Shown: piece after piece, positions 17,202-26,482 of the stretch | How the letters are laid out: each line of letters begins with the position of its first letter | Numbering within the stretch: position 1 is the stretch's first letter | Assembly (NCBI GenBank): GCA_028293765.1 | Contig: JAQGOG010000150.1 | Span: forward strand, 1-64,000 | DNA length: 64,000 bases | DNA from: Gammaproteobacteria bacterium | GTDB lineage: Bacteria; Pseudomonadota; Gammaproteobacteria; Steroidobacterales; Steroidobacteraceae | Direction: 5' to 3' | The notes under the pieces: generated by a model | What the model was told of the DNA's origin: nothing | Seen by the model: the letters and a program-made list of their open reading frames with translations, nothing else | Database searches by the model: none | Program-made: the position numbers and the translations under genes

Positions 17202-18512
17202 CTACGACTCCAGCGGCAGCACCTTCGAAGCGCCCAGCAACGGGTCGCTGAACGAGATGACATCCCCGGCTTTCTTTCCTGGAACGGGGAACAGCCGCGC
17301 CGAGAGCGCCTTCTTCAGGCGCACTGCCAGTATCGCCACGTCGCCAACGATGCGGGCCAACTCCTCAGGAGATGTGTCACCCGGCAGAGGCACGACGTCG
17401 AGCCCGGTGCCGCAGACAGTCGAGTAGAGAAGTAGTTTCGCGAGGCTTACCCGCCCTTCCGCAGCGCGTGCAGCCAGCACCGGGTCTTCGAGGATGGGCA
17501 GCATCAATCCCGAGTAGCCGCAGGTTTCGACGTCGAGCGACTTGATCGCCCCTGTGACGGCGGCGCAAGCCTGGAGCGTCGAGGCGTCCCCAAACTTCCG
17601 TCCCGTCAGGGCCTCGAGCGCTCGACCGATGCTGCTATCCCCGCTAGGTGCCGGTGACGAGTCGATGCCAAGGTAACGGCGTTGGCCGTCTTGCGCGACC
17701 GCCCGTGCGAGTTGCTCGACTGGGCGAAATTCCGCGTTCAGAAGAGCCCGAAGCCGTTCCGATGCCTCGGTGGGATCTCCGCCCGCGGCAAACGCATCGG
17801 CTACGAGATTCGCCGATTCGAGCCCGACGGCGAGCGACGACGTCCCTTCGTGATGCGAGACGGGGAAGAACGGCGTGCCCGCCGGAACGTTCGCCGCCGC
17901 TGCGAAACGGAAATTACCCACGCCATCTGGCGCCGCGTCGACCAGCGCCGAGGTCACGAGAGCGGCCATGCGAACGGCCTCGACATGGACTCCGCGTGCC
18001 GGACTTGCGACGCTGACACTGAAGTTAGTCGCACGCGTTTCGCGTATGAGTTGCTTTGCCCAGGACCCCAGCGAAGGGTCAACCTGCCCGGTCGCGAATA
18101 CAGGACCGATGTTGAGCAGGGCTCCCCGGGCGGAGACGAGGCGATCCAGTGCCACGATCCTTGGCAGCGCCTCCGCCCGCTCTCGCGGGGAGCCGTCGCG
18201 AAGGAGCGAACTCACCGCAATCCGGATGGTCTGAACCTCGTAGCCCGCCTCCACGAACCTCCGTCGAGCGGCAGCCAGGAAATCGAGCGTTGATTCGATT
18301 GCACCGGGATCCGTGAAACTGGCGATTGGCGTGCCGGCGGTCAGCGTCCGTACGCGAAAGCGCCTTGGCCCCCGTGACGGCGCCGGCGCACCCTTTGATT
18401 CAGTCACCGCGGCGATTGCCTGACCACCAACCGCAACGCCGGCGAGCACCGCCAGTGCATCGCGTCGCGAAATACCGGTTATCTCCTTGCGTGACGAAGT
18501 GTCTTTAGCCAT
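17202..18512 (-). CDS. DUF711-family protein with Tat-type signal
   Basis: A 436-residue protein. Residues about 40-430 show DUF711 (UPF0210) features: RRFRVRTLTAGTPIASF, NFRFAAAANVPAGTPFFPVS and SVCGTGLDVVPLPGDTS-like text (here TVCGTGLDVVPLPGDTS). Members I know are cytosolic proteins of unclear function. This one carries an N-terminal ISRRDALAVLAGVAVGGQAI segment, a twin-arginine signal followed by a hydrophobic stretch ending near AIAAV, so export as a folded protein is likely. It lies downstream of, and on the same strand as, a secreted amidohydrolase 41 bp away, so they may share a transcript. Function unknown. Confidence 0.78.
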   Translation of the reverse strand: MAKDTSSRKEITGISRRDALAVLAGVAVGGQAIAAVTESKGAPAPSRGPRRFRVRTLTAGTPIASFTDPGAIESTLDFLAAARRRFVEAGYEVQTIRIAVSSLLRDGSPRERAEALPRIVALDRLVSARGALLNIGPVFATGQVDPSLGSWAKQLIRETRATNFSVSVASPARGVHVEAVRMAALVTSALVDAAPDGVGNFRFAAAANVPAGTPFFPVSHHEGTSSLAVGLESANLVADAFAAGGDPTEASERLRALLNAEFRPVEQLARAVAQDGQRRYLGIDSSPAPSGDSSIGRALEALTGRKFGDASTLQACAAVTGAIKSLDVETCGYSGLMLPILEDPVLAARAAEGRVSLAKLLLYSTVCGTGLDVVPLPGDTSPEELARIVGDVAILAVRLKKALSARLFPVPGKKAGDVISFSDPLLGASKVLPLES

Positions 18513-18553
18513 ATCGATGGATCATACCCTGGGTTATGGAAGTGATCGCCGGC

Positions 18554-19867
18554 CTACTCGGATGCCGCGACCGTCGCCTCTCCGTGGGCGCGATAGACCA
18601 CTCCGCCCTTCATCACGAAGCTGACGTGTTCGAATTGCCCGGCATCCTGCAGCGGATCGCCGGGAACGGCAACGATGTCGGCATACCGCCCCTTCTGCAC
18701 CGATCCGATCGTATCGGCAACACCGAGCAGATCCGCCGCATTGCGCGTGGCCGCCAGCACAGCTTGCATCGGGCTCATCCCGTTGTGGATGAGAAGCCCG
18801 AACTCCATGGCGTGATCGCCCTCGCCGATATCCGTGCCATACGCGATTTTCACGCCTGAGCGGACCGCCAGCGGCAGGTTCTGCTTCGGCAGCAGGTCGT
18901 TATGCAACTCCTTCGGCGCCGTCCCGGGAGTCAGCAATTCGGGATGGTCGCGGGCGGCGGCGTAGAAAACCTCATAGACGGTCAGGGTCGGAACGAGGTA
19001 AGTCCCGTGAGCCTTCATCAGCGCAAACGTGTGCGCCGTCGCGAACGAACCGTGCTCCACCGAATCCACACCCGCGAGCACCGCGTTCTCGATGGCACCC
19101 GCCGGATATATATGCGCGGCGACTTTCATGCCCAGCGAGTGCGCTGTGTCGACCGCCACCCGCATTTCCTCGTTGGTCATCAGTTGCTGGCGGGGATCGT
19201 CGCCGGTGGAGGCAATACCGCCTGAGGGCATGAGTTTGATCAGATCCGCGCCCCGACGCTTGTGCTCGCGAACGCGTTGCCTGGCTTCCTCGGGCGTGTC
19301 GACCCGTCCGTTGTCCCAACCGGAATGCCCGAGTTGCGCATCGAGGCCACTGCGTGGATCGGCATGCCCCGCAGTGGGACCCAACGGCTCGAGGGCGACA
19401 AACAGTCTCGGACCGGAAACCTTGCCCGCCGCGATGGCATCGCGGAGCGAAACCGTGTCGTCGCCGCCGCCGGCATCCCGGGCGGTAGTAAAGCCCTGCT
19501 GCAACATCTGTCTGGCGAACACCGCGCCATCGAAAGCCCGGTCGATGTCCGTATGCGTCATCCGGTCTTCCGTGGCATTCATGCGGCTCGGCAACTTCGC
19601 GGCGACGTGCACGTGGCAATCGATGAATCCGGGAAGCACGGTCGCTCCCGACAGATCGATGACCTCCGCCCCCGCGGCCGTTTTGAAACCGGACTCCACC
19701 GACACGATCTTCTCGTCATGCACGAAAATCGAGACCTGCTTTTGCGGGACCTCGGAAACTCCGTCAAGGAGCGTACCCGCGTGTATGACTACGTCTTTGG
19801 CCGCGGCGGCTTCGCTTATCACTGCGGCAGCTAAGCAGACCACGACTCGCACTAACACATGCTGCAT
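18554..19867 (-). CDS. Secreted metal-dependent amidohydrolase
   Basis: A 437-residue amidohydrolase-superfamily enzyme resembling imidazolonepropionase-like and Xaa-Pro dipeptidase-like members. Metal ligands are visible as DCHVHVAA (HxH), a likely carbamylated Lys in ADLIKLMPSGG, His in VAAHIYPAG, His in SVEHGSF and Asp in YGTDIGEGDH. The N-terminus (HVLVRVVVCLAAAVISEAAAA) is a signal peptide, so it acts in the periplasm. The ATG at 19867 follows an in-frame GTG. It hydrolyses a cyclic or peptide-like amide; the substrate is unknown. The DUF711 protein is the next gene on the same strand. Confidence 0.87.
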   Translation of the reverse strand: MQHVLVRVVVCLAAAVISEAAAAKDVVIHAGTLLDGVSEVPQKQVSIFVHDEKIVSVESGFKTAAGAEVIDLSGATVLPGFIDCHVHVAAKLPSRMNATEDRMTHTDIDRAFDGAVFARQMLQQGFTTARDAGGGDDTVSLRDAIAAGKVSGPRLFVALEPLGPTAGHADPRSGLDAQLGHSGWDNGRVDTPEEARQRVREHKRRGADLIKLMPSGGIASTGDDPRQQLMTNEEMRVAVDTAHSLGMKVAAHIYPAGAIENAVLAGVDSVEHGSFATAHTFALMKAHGTYLVPTLTVYEVFYAAARDHPELLTPGTAPKELHNDLLPKQNLPLAVRSGVKIAYGTDIGEGDHAMEFGLLIHNGMSPMQAVLAATRNAADLLGVADTIGSVQKGRYADIVAVPGDPLQDAGQFEHVSFVMKGGVVYRAHGEATVAASE

Positions 19868-19931
19868 CACTGATCAGGTCCATCCGTTGCTTGGAATCGG
19901 CAAACGCCAGTGTACTGGAATTCCACCCGCA

Positions 19932-20834
19932 TCAAGCGCGTGACGCGGCCCGCAGCTGGCGCAGGAAAGCGCTGAAGACTTTCAAGGGCACCGGCAGTTG
20001 CCGCCGGCCGGAATAGTACAGATAGTAACTGTGGTGGCCGGGAGACCAGTCGGCCAGCAACGGCACCAGCCGGCCCGCGGCGAGGTGGGACGCGACGTAG
20101 GACTCGATCGTGTAGCCGACGCCGATACCGTCCAGCGCGGCGCGCACTGCCAGGTCCATGGTGTTTACTATCAGCGAGCCGTTCACCGCCATTTCGATCT
20201 TGCTCTTGCCTTTCGCAAACTCCCACGCGAACAACTGGTCATTGATGCGCAGACCGATGCAATTGTGCCGCTGCAGGTCCTGCGGCGCCTTGGGCGCCGG
20301 GTGCTGTTGCAGATACTCGGGCGCGGCGATGGCGATGAGGCGTGAAGGCTCGCTGACGCGGACGATCTGCATGTCTTTGGCAACGCGCCGGCCGACGCGG
20401 ATACCGGCATCGAAGCGCCCGCTGACGATGTCGCCATGGCCGTCATCCACAGTGATATCGAGCGCAATCGCAGGATAAGCGGCGAGGAACGCCTTGATCA
20501 CCGGCGCGAGAACAATCTGCGCGGGGACGCTCGAGACATTCAGACGCAGGGTGCCGGTGGGGGTATCGCGGAATTCGTTCAGATCCTCGACCGCGGCGCC
20601 GAGCTCCATGATGGCGGGCCGGATGCGGGCCAGCAGTTTTTCACCCGCATCGGTCAATGAGACGCTGCGAGTGGTGCGGTTCAGCAGCCGCATACCGAGC
20701 CGCTCCTCGAGCGAGCGGATGGTCTGGCTGATGGTCGACGCGGCGATGCCCAGGTGCGCCGCGGCCCGGGCAAAATTAGTGCGCTCGGCGACCGCGACGA
20801 AGGCATTGAGCTCGGCAAACTGGGCCCGGTTCAT
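19932..20834 (-). CDS. LysR-family regulator of the efflux operon
   Basis: A 300-residue LysR-type regulator with an N-terminal winged helix-turn-helix (FARAAAHLGIAASTISQTIR, then SLEERLGMRLLNRTTRSVSL) and a substrate-binding effector domain. I start it at the ATG at 20834, giving the usual LysR N-terminus (NRAQFAELNAFVAVAERTNF); a TTG lies five codons earlier. It is divergent from an EmrA/EmrB/TolC-type efflux operon across about 100 bp, the standard arrangement for a LysR protein regulating the adjacent operon and itself. The inducer is unknown. Confidence 0.9.
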   Translation of the reverse strand: MNRAQFAELNAFVAVAERTNFARAAAHLGIAASTISQTIRSLEERLGMRLLNRTTRSVSLTDAGEKLLARIRPAIMELGAAVEDLNEFRDTPTGTLRLNVSSVPAQIVLAPVIKAFLAAYPAIALDITVDDGHGDIVSGRFDAGIRVGRRVAKDMQIVRVSEPSRLIAIAAPEYLQQHPAPKAPQDLQRHNCIGLRINDQLFAWEFAKGKSKIEMAVNGSLIVNTMDLAVRAALDGIGVGYTIESYVASHLAAGRLVPLLADWSPGHHSYYLYYSGRRQLPVPLKVFSAFLRQLRAASRA

Positions 20835-20935
20835 TGTGTGGCTGTGCAAAGCAATCTATTCACATTGTCCAGTATTATACCCGGCCCGACAAACCGCTAT
20901 ATCTGGCTGCTGCATTTTCGCCCCGGGGATCATTT

Positions 20936-22006
20936 TTGAAGCCGCAATCCGAGCAATCCGCCGCTGCCGCACCCAACACCTGGCTGGGGAGGCACCGCAG
21001 ACTCCTGCTGATCGGCGGACCGGTCATCCTGGCGGTGGTCGGGATCATTGCCTATCTGACCGGCGGTCGCTACGCATCGACGGACGACGCCTATCTCCAG
21101 GCCGCACGGGTGGAGATCAGCAGCAACGTGGCGGGTCGCGTGATCGAAGTCGACGTGCACGACAACCAGCCCGTTCATGCCGGGGATGTGCTGTTCCAGA
21201 TCGACCCCCGCCCGTTTCAGATCGCGATCCAGGACGCCGAGGCGCAACTCGCGGGCGCGCGCCTCAGGATGCAGGGGCTCGAAGCGTCCTATCGCCAGCG
21301 CCAGGCGGACGAAAAAGCCACACGGAACACGATCGCCTACCGTCAGGACGATTATGACCGCAAGAAAAAGCTCGCCGCGGACGGCATCACCTCGCGCGCC
21401 CAGCTCGACCAGGCAGCGCATGATCTCGATGTAGCACGCCAGGAGCTCGCGGCGGCGACTCAGCAATCCGCCAGCGCTCTCGCCGACCTCGGCGGCGATA
21501 CCTCCGCGCCGCTCGAGAGCCGCCCCGCCGTGCGCCAGGCCCAAGCCGCACTGGATCGCGCCAGGCTCAACGATTCCTACACGACGATACGCGCGCCGCT
21601 CGACGGCATCGTCACCAAAGTCGAACAATTGCAGGTCGGCAACTACATCAATGCGGTCACCCCGCAATTTGCGCTGGTCTCGCGGCAAGACATGTGGGTG
21701 GAAGCCAATTTCAAGGAAACCGACCTGGCGCACATGCGCCCCGGCCAGCGGGCGACACTCTCGGTCGACGCCTTCCCCGGCATCACCTTCACCGGCAAGG
21801 TTCAGAGCACCAGCCCCGGCACGGGGTCGAGCTTTTCGCTGCTGCCGCCGGAGAACTCTTCCGGCAACTGGGTCAAGGTCGTGCAACGCCTGCCCGTGCG
21901 GCTCTCGATCGATGCGGGACAGGCCGCTGTCCCGCTCGCAGCGGGCATGAGCGTCATGGCGACGGTCGATACCCAACATCACCGTTCACTGGCCTTCTGG
22001 AAATAG
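20936..22006 (+). CDS. HlyD/EmrA-type periplasmic adaptor of an efflux pump
   Basis: This membrane-fusion protein has one N-terminal transmembrane segment (RRLLLIGGPVILAVVGIIAY), a biotinyl-lipoyl-like region (ISSNVAGRVIEVDVHDNQPV), a coiled-coil hairpin (about residues 105-195) and a C-terminal beta-barrel. I start it at a TTG at 20936, 7 bp after GGGG, because no ATG or GTG with a ribosome site lies nearby; this gives 356 residues, typical for EmrA. It joins the inner-membrane EmrB-like pump to the outer-membrane channel. The three efflux genes are tightly packed: 3 bp to the pump gene. Confidence 0.9.
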   Translation: MKPQSEQSAAAAPNTWLGRHRRLLLIGGPVILAVVGIIAYLTGGRYASTDDAYLQAARVEISSNVAGRVIEVDVHDNQPVHAGDVLFQIDPRPFQIAIQDAEAQLAGARLRMQGLEASYRQRQADEKATRNTIAYRQDDYDRKKKLAADGITSRAQLDQAAHDLDVARQELAAATQQSASALADLGGDTSAPLESRPAVRQAQAALDRARLNDSYTTIRAPLDGIVTKVEQLQVGNYINAVTPQFALVSRQDMWVEANFKETDLAHMRPGQRATLSVDAFPGITFTGKVQSTSPGTGSSFSLLPPENSSGNWVKVVQRLPVRLSIDAGQAAVPLAAGMSVMATVDTQHHRSLAFWK

Positions 22007-22009
22007 AAG

Positions 22010-23617
22010 ATGGCGGATCCGCTCGAGGACGATGCTCTGCAGGACGCGGTGAGGCCCGCCGGCGTCGATGCGACCGAACCGAGCGTCATGCCCACCGAGC
22101 CCCGTTGGGTGCCGGTGCCCAACCGCGGCCTCATCACCATTTCCGTGATGTTGGCGACCATCATGCAGGCACTCGATACCACTATCGCCAACGTTGCCCT
22201 GCCCCGCGTGCAAGGTACGCTGTCGGCAACGCAGGACGAGATGGGATGGGTGTTGACGTCCTATATCGTTGCAGCCGCCATTACGATCCCACTCGCGGGA
22301 TGGCTCGCGAGCGAATTCGGGCGCCGTAAGATCTTTCTGCTCTCGATCGTTCTGTTCACCATTGCCTCCGCCCTCTGCGGTCTCGCGACCTCGTTGCCGC
22401 AGATCGTGTTGTTCCGGTTCCTGCAGGGAGTGGGCGGAGCGGCGCTCGTGCCGTTGTCGCAGGCGGTCCTGTTCGACATCAATCGTCCCAAGGATTTCGG
22501 CCGCGCCATGTCGATCTGGGGGATCGGCGTGACGCTCGGTCCCATTCTGGGACCCGCGCTGGGCGGCTGGCTGACCGACAACTACAGCTGGCGCTGGGTG
22601 TTTTTCATCAATGTGCCGGTGGGGGTGCTCACCTACTTCGGACTTCTGGCGACCCTGCCCGAGAGCCGCAATGCAAAGTCGTCGCAATTCGATTTCTTCG
22701 GCTTCACGACCCTGAGCCTGGGGATCGCCTCCCTGCAGCTGCTGCTGGACCGGGGACAGCAACTCGACTGGTTCTCTTCCCCGGAAATCATAGCCGAGGC
22801 GAGCGTCGGCGGAACCGCCTTCTACCTGTTCCTCGTGCACATGTTTTCCAGCCAGCGCCCGTTCCTCAACCCCGCGCTGTTCAAGGATCGCAACTTCGTC
22901 GCCTCCAACGTCTTCATTCTCATGATCGGCGTGGTGCTGTTCGCCACCCTGGCGCTGCTGCCGCCGATGTTACAGAACCAGCTGCAGTACCCGGTGATTC
23001 TGACCGGGCTGGTCACCATGCCGCGCGGCATCGGTACACTGCTCGGCATGGTCCTCGTCGGACGCCTGGTCGCGCGCTTCGATGCGCGCCTCGTGATGGC
23101 GGTGGGGCTCGTGGCTACGGCCTACTCGCTGTGGGAGATGACACAATTTTCCTTAATTATGAGTGCCTGGCCCATCATCATCTCCGGGATCATTCAAGGC
23201 CTCGGTGTCGGGCTGGTTTACGTCCCCCTTTCGATGGTCGCCTTCGCCACCCTGCCGGCCGCGTTACGCAACGAAGGCACGTCTTTTTTCAATCTGCTGC
23301 GCAATGTCGGCAGCTCGATAGGTATTTCCGTAGTGATGTTCCTCCTGACGCAGAACACGCAACGCGTGCACGCCTCCCTCGCCGAACACATCACACCGTT
23401 CAACACGGCGTCCAATCCGGCCGCCGCACATATCGATGTCACCACTACGAAGGGATTGCTGGCGCTGAACGGCATGATCACCAACCAGAGCGCCATGATC
23501 GGTTATCTCGATGATTTCAAGCTCATGATGGTGCTGACAGTGCTGACCATCCCATTCCTGCTCATGATCAGGAACGTAAAGCCCGCGCCCGGCGCTGCGC
23601 CCGTGGTGTCTGAATGA
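22010..23617 (+). CDS. DHA2-family (EmrB/QacA-type) MFS drug exporter
   Basis: A 535-residue inner-membrane protein with about 14 membrane segments. DHA2 motifs are visible: LDTTIANVALP in helix 1, GWLASEFGRRKIFL (motif A) and GVGGAALVPLSQAVLFD (motif B/C area). It exports amphipathic or aromatic compounds by proton antiport. It sits between the adaptor and the outer-membrane channel and overlaps the latter by 4 bp (ATGA), so the three genes encode a tripartite pump. Likely role: export of toxic aromatic intermediates or foreign compounds, under the divergent LysR. Confidence 0.92.
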   Translation: MADPLEDDALQDAVRPAGVDATEPSVMPTEPRWVPVPNRGLITISVMLATIMQALDTTIANVALPRVQGTLSATQDEMGWVLTSYIVAAAITIPLAGWLASEFGRRKIFLLSIVLFTIASALCGLATSLPQIVLFRFLQGVGGAALVPLSQAVLFDINRPKDFGRAMSIWGIGVTLGPILGPALGGWLTDNYSWRWVFFINVPVGVLTYFGLLATLPESRNAKSSQFDFFGFTTLSLGIASLQLLLDRGQQLDWFSSPEIIAEASVGGTAFYLFLVHMFSSQRPFLNPALFKDRNFVASNVFILMIGVVLFATLALLPPMLQNQLQYPVILTGLVTMPRGIGTLLGMVLVGRLVARFDARLVMAVGLVATAYSLWEMTQFSLIMSAWPIIISGIIQGLGVGLVYVPLSMVAFATLPAALRNEGTSFFNLLRNVGSSIGISVVMFLLTQNTQRVHASLAEHITPFNTASNPAAAHIDVTTTKGLLALNGMITNQSAMIGYLDDFKLMMVLTVLTIPFLLMIRNVKPAPGAAPVVSE

Positions 23618-25041
23618 ACCGCGCCGGGCGGTTGGCTTTGCCGTGTTCCCTCATGCTGTGCGCCTGCACGGTGGGCCCGAATTTCAAGCCGCCCGAAGCG
23701 CCTGCCGCACAGGCGTATGCGGCTCCTGGCGATGCACCGCCGCCGTCCGACCAGCGTGTTACGTTGGGAGCGCGGATCGAAGGGGACTGGTGGGCGCAGT
23801 TCCATTCGCCCACGCTCGATCAGCTCATCAAGCTGGCGCTCGCCGACAATCAGGATATAGCCGCCGCGCAAGCGCGCGTGGCACAGGCACAGGAGGATGT
23901 GAACGCAGCCAGAGGCGCCCTGCTGCCCTCCCTCTCCTTCGGTACGAGCGTGGGGCGGCAGAAATACGGCGCCGCGCTGTTCGGGCCGCTCAATTTCGTC
24001 ATCCCGCCGTTTACCTACTACACGGTCGGCCCGAGCATCAACGCGCCGCTGGATCTGTTTGGCGGCAACAAGCGCATGCTCGAGCAAAGAGCGGCTTACA
24101 ACGAGTATCGGACTCATGAGCTGAACGCGGCGTATCTGTCTCTGACGGCGAATGTCGCGGCACAGGCGTTGGCCGTAGCCTCCGCGCGCGCACAGCTCGG
24201 CGTGCTACAGGACATCATCGCGGATGATCAGCGAAACGTCGGTCTGGTGCAGACCGCGCTCGACAACGGCTCTGCCACCCGCACGCAACTGCTGAGCGCG
24301 CAGAGCCAGCTGGCGACCGATCGGACGTTACTGCCGGAGCTTCATCAGGAGGAAAGTACGGCGCTCCATGCGCTCGCGATCCTGGTGGGCAAACAGCCGG
24401 CGCAGTGGTCGCCACCCGACATCACACTGAATGATTTCGTCCTGCCGGGGGAAATTCCAGCAAGCCTCCCCTCGGAGCTCGTCCGTCGCCGCCCGGATAT
24501 CCTCGCCGCTGAAGCGCAGCTGCATGCGGCGAGCGCCGCCATCGGCGTGGCGACGGCCAATCTGTATCCCAACATCAATCTCACCGGCACTGTGGGTCAA
24601 CAGGCTTTGACGCCGGGGGGTCTGTTCGACGGCGTGGCCCTTGCGTGGAGCGTGGCGGCCAATGTTACGCAGCCCTTATATAACGGTGGGCGCCTCAAAG
24701 CCGAACGTCGAGCGGCGATCGACGGGTACCAGGCCGCGCTCGCTGACTACCGCCAGGTAGTTCTGCGCTCCTGCGGCGAAGTGGCCGACCGTCTTCAGGC
24801 GCTCTCGAACGATGAAGATCAGTTCACTTCCCAGACTATCGCCGCACAAACGGCAGCCGCCTCGCGGGACCTGGCTCGTCGCAGTTACTCGGTCGGCAAC
24901 TCCGGCATCCTCGACGTGCTCGACGCCGAGCGTTTCACTGCACAGGCGCAACTTGGACTCGCGCGCGCGCGAGCCCAACGACTGCTGGACACCGCCCGCC
25001 TTTACATGGCCCTCGGCGGCACGCCGATCGCAACGAAATAA
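23614..25041 (+). CDS. NodT-family outer-membrane efflux lipoprotein
   Basis: A 475-residue TolC/OprM-type channel protein. The signal peptide ends in a lipobox (LMLCAC), so the mature N-terminal Cys is probably lipidated, and GPNFKPPEAP follows, typical of NodT/OprM. Two outer-membrane efflux repeats follow, with long helices (ALADNQDIAAAQARVAQAQE and LAAEAQLHAASAAIGVATAN). The ATG overlaps the TGA of the pump gene. It forms the outer-membrane duct of the three-part pump. It converges on the diguanylate cyclase gene with only 3 bp between stops. Confidence 0.92.
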   Translation: MNRAGRLALPCSLMLCACTVGPNFKPPEAPAAQAYAAPGDAPPPSDQRVTLGARIEGDWWAQFHSPTLDQLIKLALADNQDIAAAQARVAQAQEDVNAARGALLPSLSFGTSVGRQKYGAALFGPLNFVIPPFTYYTVGPSINAPLDLFGGNKRMLEQRAAYNEYRTHELNAAYLSLTANVAAQALAVASARAQLGVLQDIIADDQRNVGLVQTALDNGSATRTQLLSAQSQLATDRTLLPELHQEESTALHALAILVGKQPAQWSPPDITLNDFVLPGEIPASLPSELVRRRPDILAAEAQLHAASAAIGVATANLYPNINLTGTVGQQALTPGGLFDGVALAWSVAANVTQPLYNGGRLKAERRAAIDGYQAALADYRQVVLRSCGEVADRLQALSNDEDQFTSQTIAAQTAAASRDLARRSYSVGNSGILDVLDAERFTAQAQLGLARARAQRLLDTARLYMALGGTPIATK

Positions 25042-25044
25042 TCG

Positions 25045-26253
25045 TCAGACTTTTGCGAACACTCCGGTCACGAGCATTTTGTGCTCGGCTTCATCCATGA
25101 GCTCCACCCTGTTTCGACCCCTCACTTTCGCCTCGTAGAGTGCTTGATCCGCCAGTTGCAGTGCGCCGCGGGGATTTCGCTCCAAGGTCGGCTCCACGAC
25201 CGCGACACCCACACTGATCGTCACCCCCCTGGCGGTCCGGGACCCGCGGTGCTCGATGGCCAACTCCGCCACCGCGCGGCGTATTCGCTCCGCAATATCC
25301 TTCGCCTGATTCCCGTCGACATCGTAGAGGATTACCGCAAACTCCTCGCCCCCATAGCGCGTCAGGACATCGAGGGGACGGCGAACCAATCTCTGTGCGG
25401 ACTGTGCGACCCGACGCAAGGCCTGATCGCCCGCCTGGTGTCCATAGCGGTCGTTGTACGCCTTGAAATGATCGACATCGATCAGCAGGATCGCCAGGGC
25501 CCGGCGATCCTCGAGCGCCTGCTGCCAGAGCCTGACGAGATATTCGTCGAATACACGGCGATTTTTTGTTCCGGTCAAGGCGTCGTGCTGCGCGAGCTCC
25601 TCTACGAGGTGGCTTTCGAGAAAGGCAGTGCGCGACCACTGCTCTAGGTGCCGACCGGCAATGGTGCATGCGATCAGACCCATGAGCAGGAACGCATCGC
25701 AACGCAGCGCAACCGGGAGTGCCAGGTCGAAGCAGCTGGCGCAGATGATGAAGCAAGCCACGGTCGCAACGCCGGAAACGAATGCCGTAGCGAAGCGCAA
25801 CCCGTGAAAGAAAAACGGGCCCATCAACACCATCGGCAGGAGCATCAGCATTTCCGACTCGCCGCGCGCGGCGGCTGCGGCGACGTGAACCGCCACTATC
25901 GAATTCCTGACCGGCACGATGATACGCGCCCACTGCAGATACAAACGCTCGTACGAAGTGCTCCAGGCGATCGACGCCAGGACGATCGAACTTGAGATGA
26001 CCGGGCCGAAGTCGATCAGCAAGACACTGTTCCAGGAGCTTACGACGCCTTGCTCGGCGCCACGCAGGACCGCCAGTAATGCGCCGAGCACGCAAACCAC
26101 CCGGATGAGGGTACGGCTGTGCCGCAGGTGGGTACGGACGTACTCCGCTTCCAGTTTCGGGCTGAAGCGCAGATTCGGCGAGCCGCGTTGCAGCTCGACC
26201 GCATAGGGTGAGTCTGGAAAAGCACTCAGGTTCAGTCGGGACACAGTGATCAT
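25045..26253 (-). CDS. GGDEF diguanylate cyclase, membrane-bound
   Basis: A 402-residue protein with several N-terminal membrane segments (about residues 45-190) and a C-terminal GGDEF domain. The active-site motif reads RYGGEEF, preceded by LLIDVDHFKAYNDRYGHQ, and followed by GVTISVGVAV. It makes cyclic-di-GMP from GTP, controlling surface or motile behaviour. No clear I-site RxxD is placed before GGEEF (the region reads QRLVRRPLDVLTRYGGEEF, with RPLD at the I-site position, so product inhibition is possible). I chose the ATG at 26253; a GTG at 26349 would add 32 residues with poorer codon bias. The signal sensed is unknown. Confidence 0.88.
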   Translation of the reverse strand: MITVSRLNLSAFPDSPYAVELQRGSPNLRFSPKLEAEYVRTHLRHSRTLIRVVCVLGALLAVLRGAEQGVVSSWNSVLLIDFGPVISSSIVLASIAWSTSYERLYLQWARIIVPVRNSIVAVHVAAAAARGESEMLMLLPMVLMGPFFFHGLRFATAFVSGVATVACFIICASCFDLALPVALRCDAFLLMGLIACTIAGRHLEQWSRTAFLESHLVEELAQHDALTGTKNRRVFDEYLVRLWQQALEDRRALAILLIDVDHFKAYNDRYGHQAGDQALRRVAQSAQRLVRRPLDVLTRYGGEEFAVILYDVDGNQAKDIAERIRRAVAELAIEHRGSRTARGVTISVGVAVVEPTLERNPRGALQLADQALYEAKVRGRNRVELMDEAEHKMLVTGVFAKV

Positions 26254-26482
26254 TGCGTCACGATAAGTGCTATCGAGTCCTTCCGATGTGACCCGGTCCG
26301 AGACTACATCAAGAAAGCGGCGGGCCCGCCACGCTCGAGGCGTTTCCACCGATTGCGGACGTCACACCTGGAAGGCGCCGAGACCTCAGCGTTCCACTGG
26401 ATGCTGATTTAATGAGAACCAGTTGGCTGCGGCCGACGCCTGTCCCGGGATAGGCGCTCGTGGCGCCCGCCCGGAATAATCC

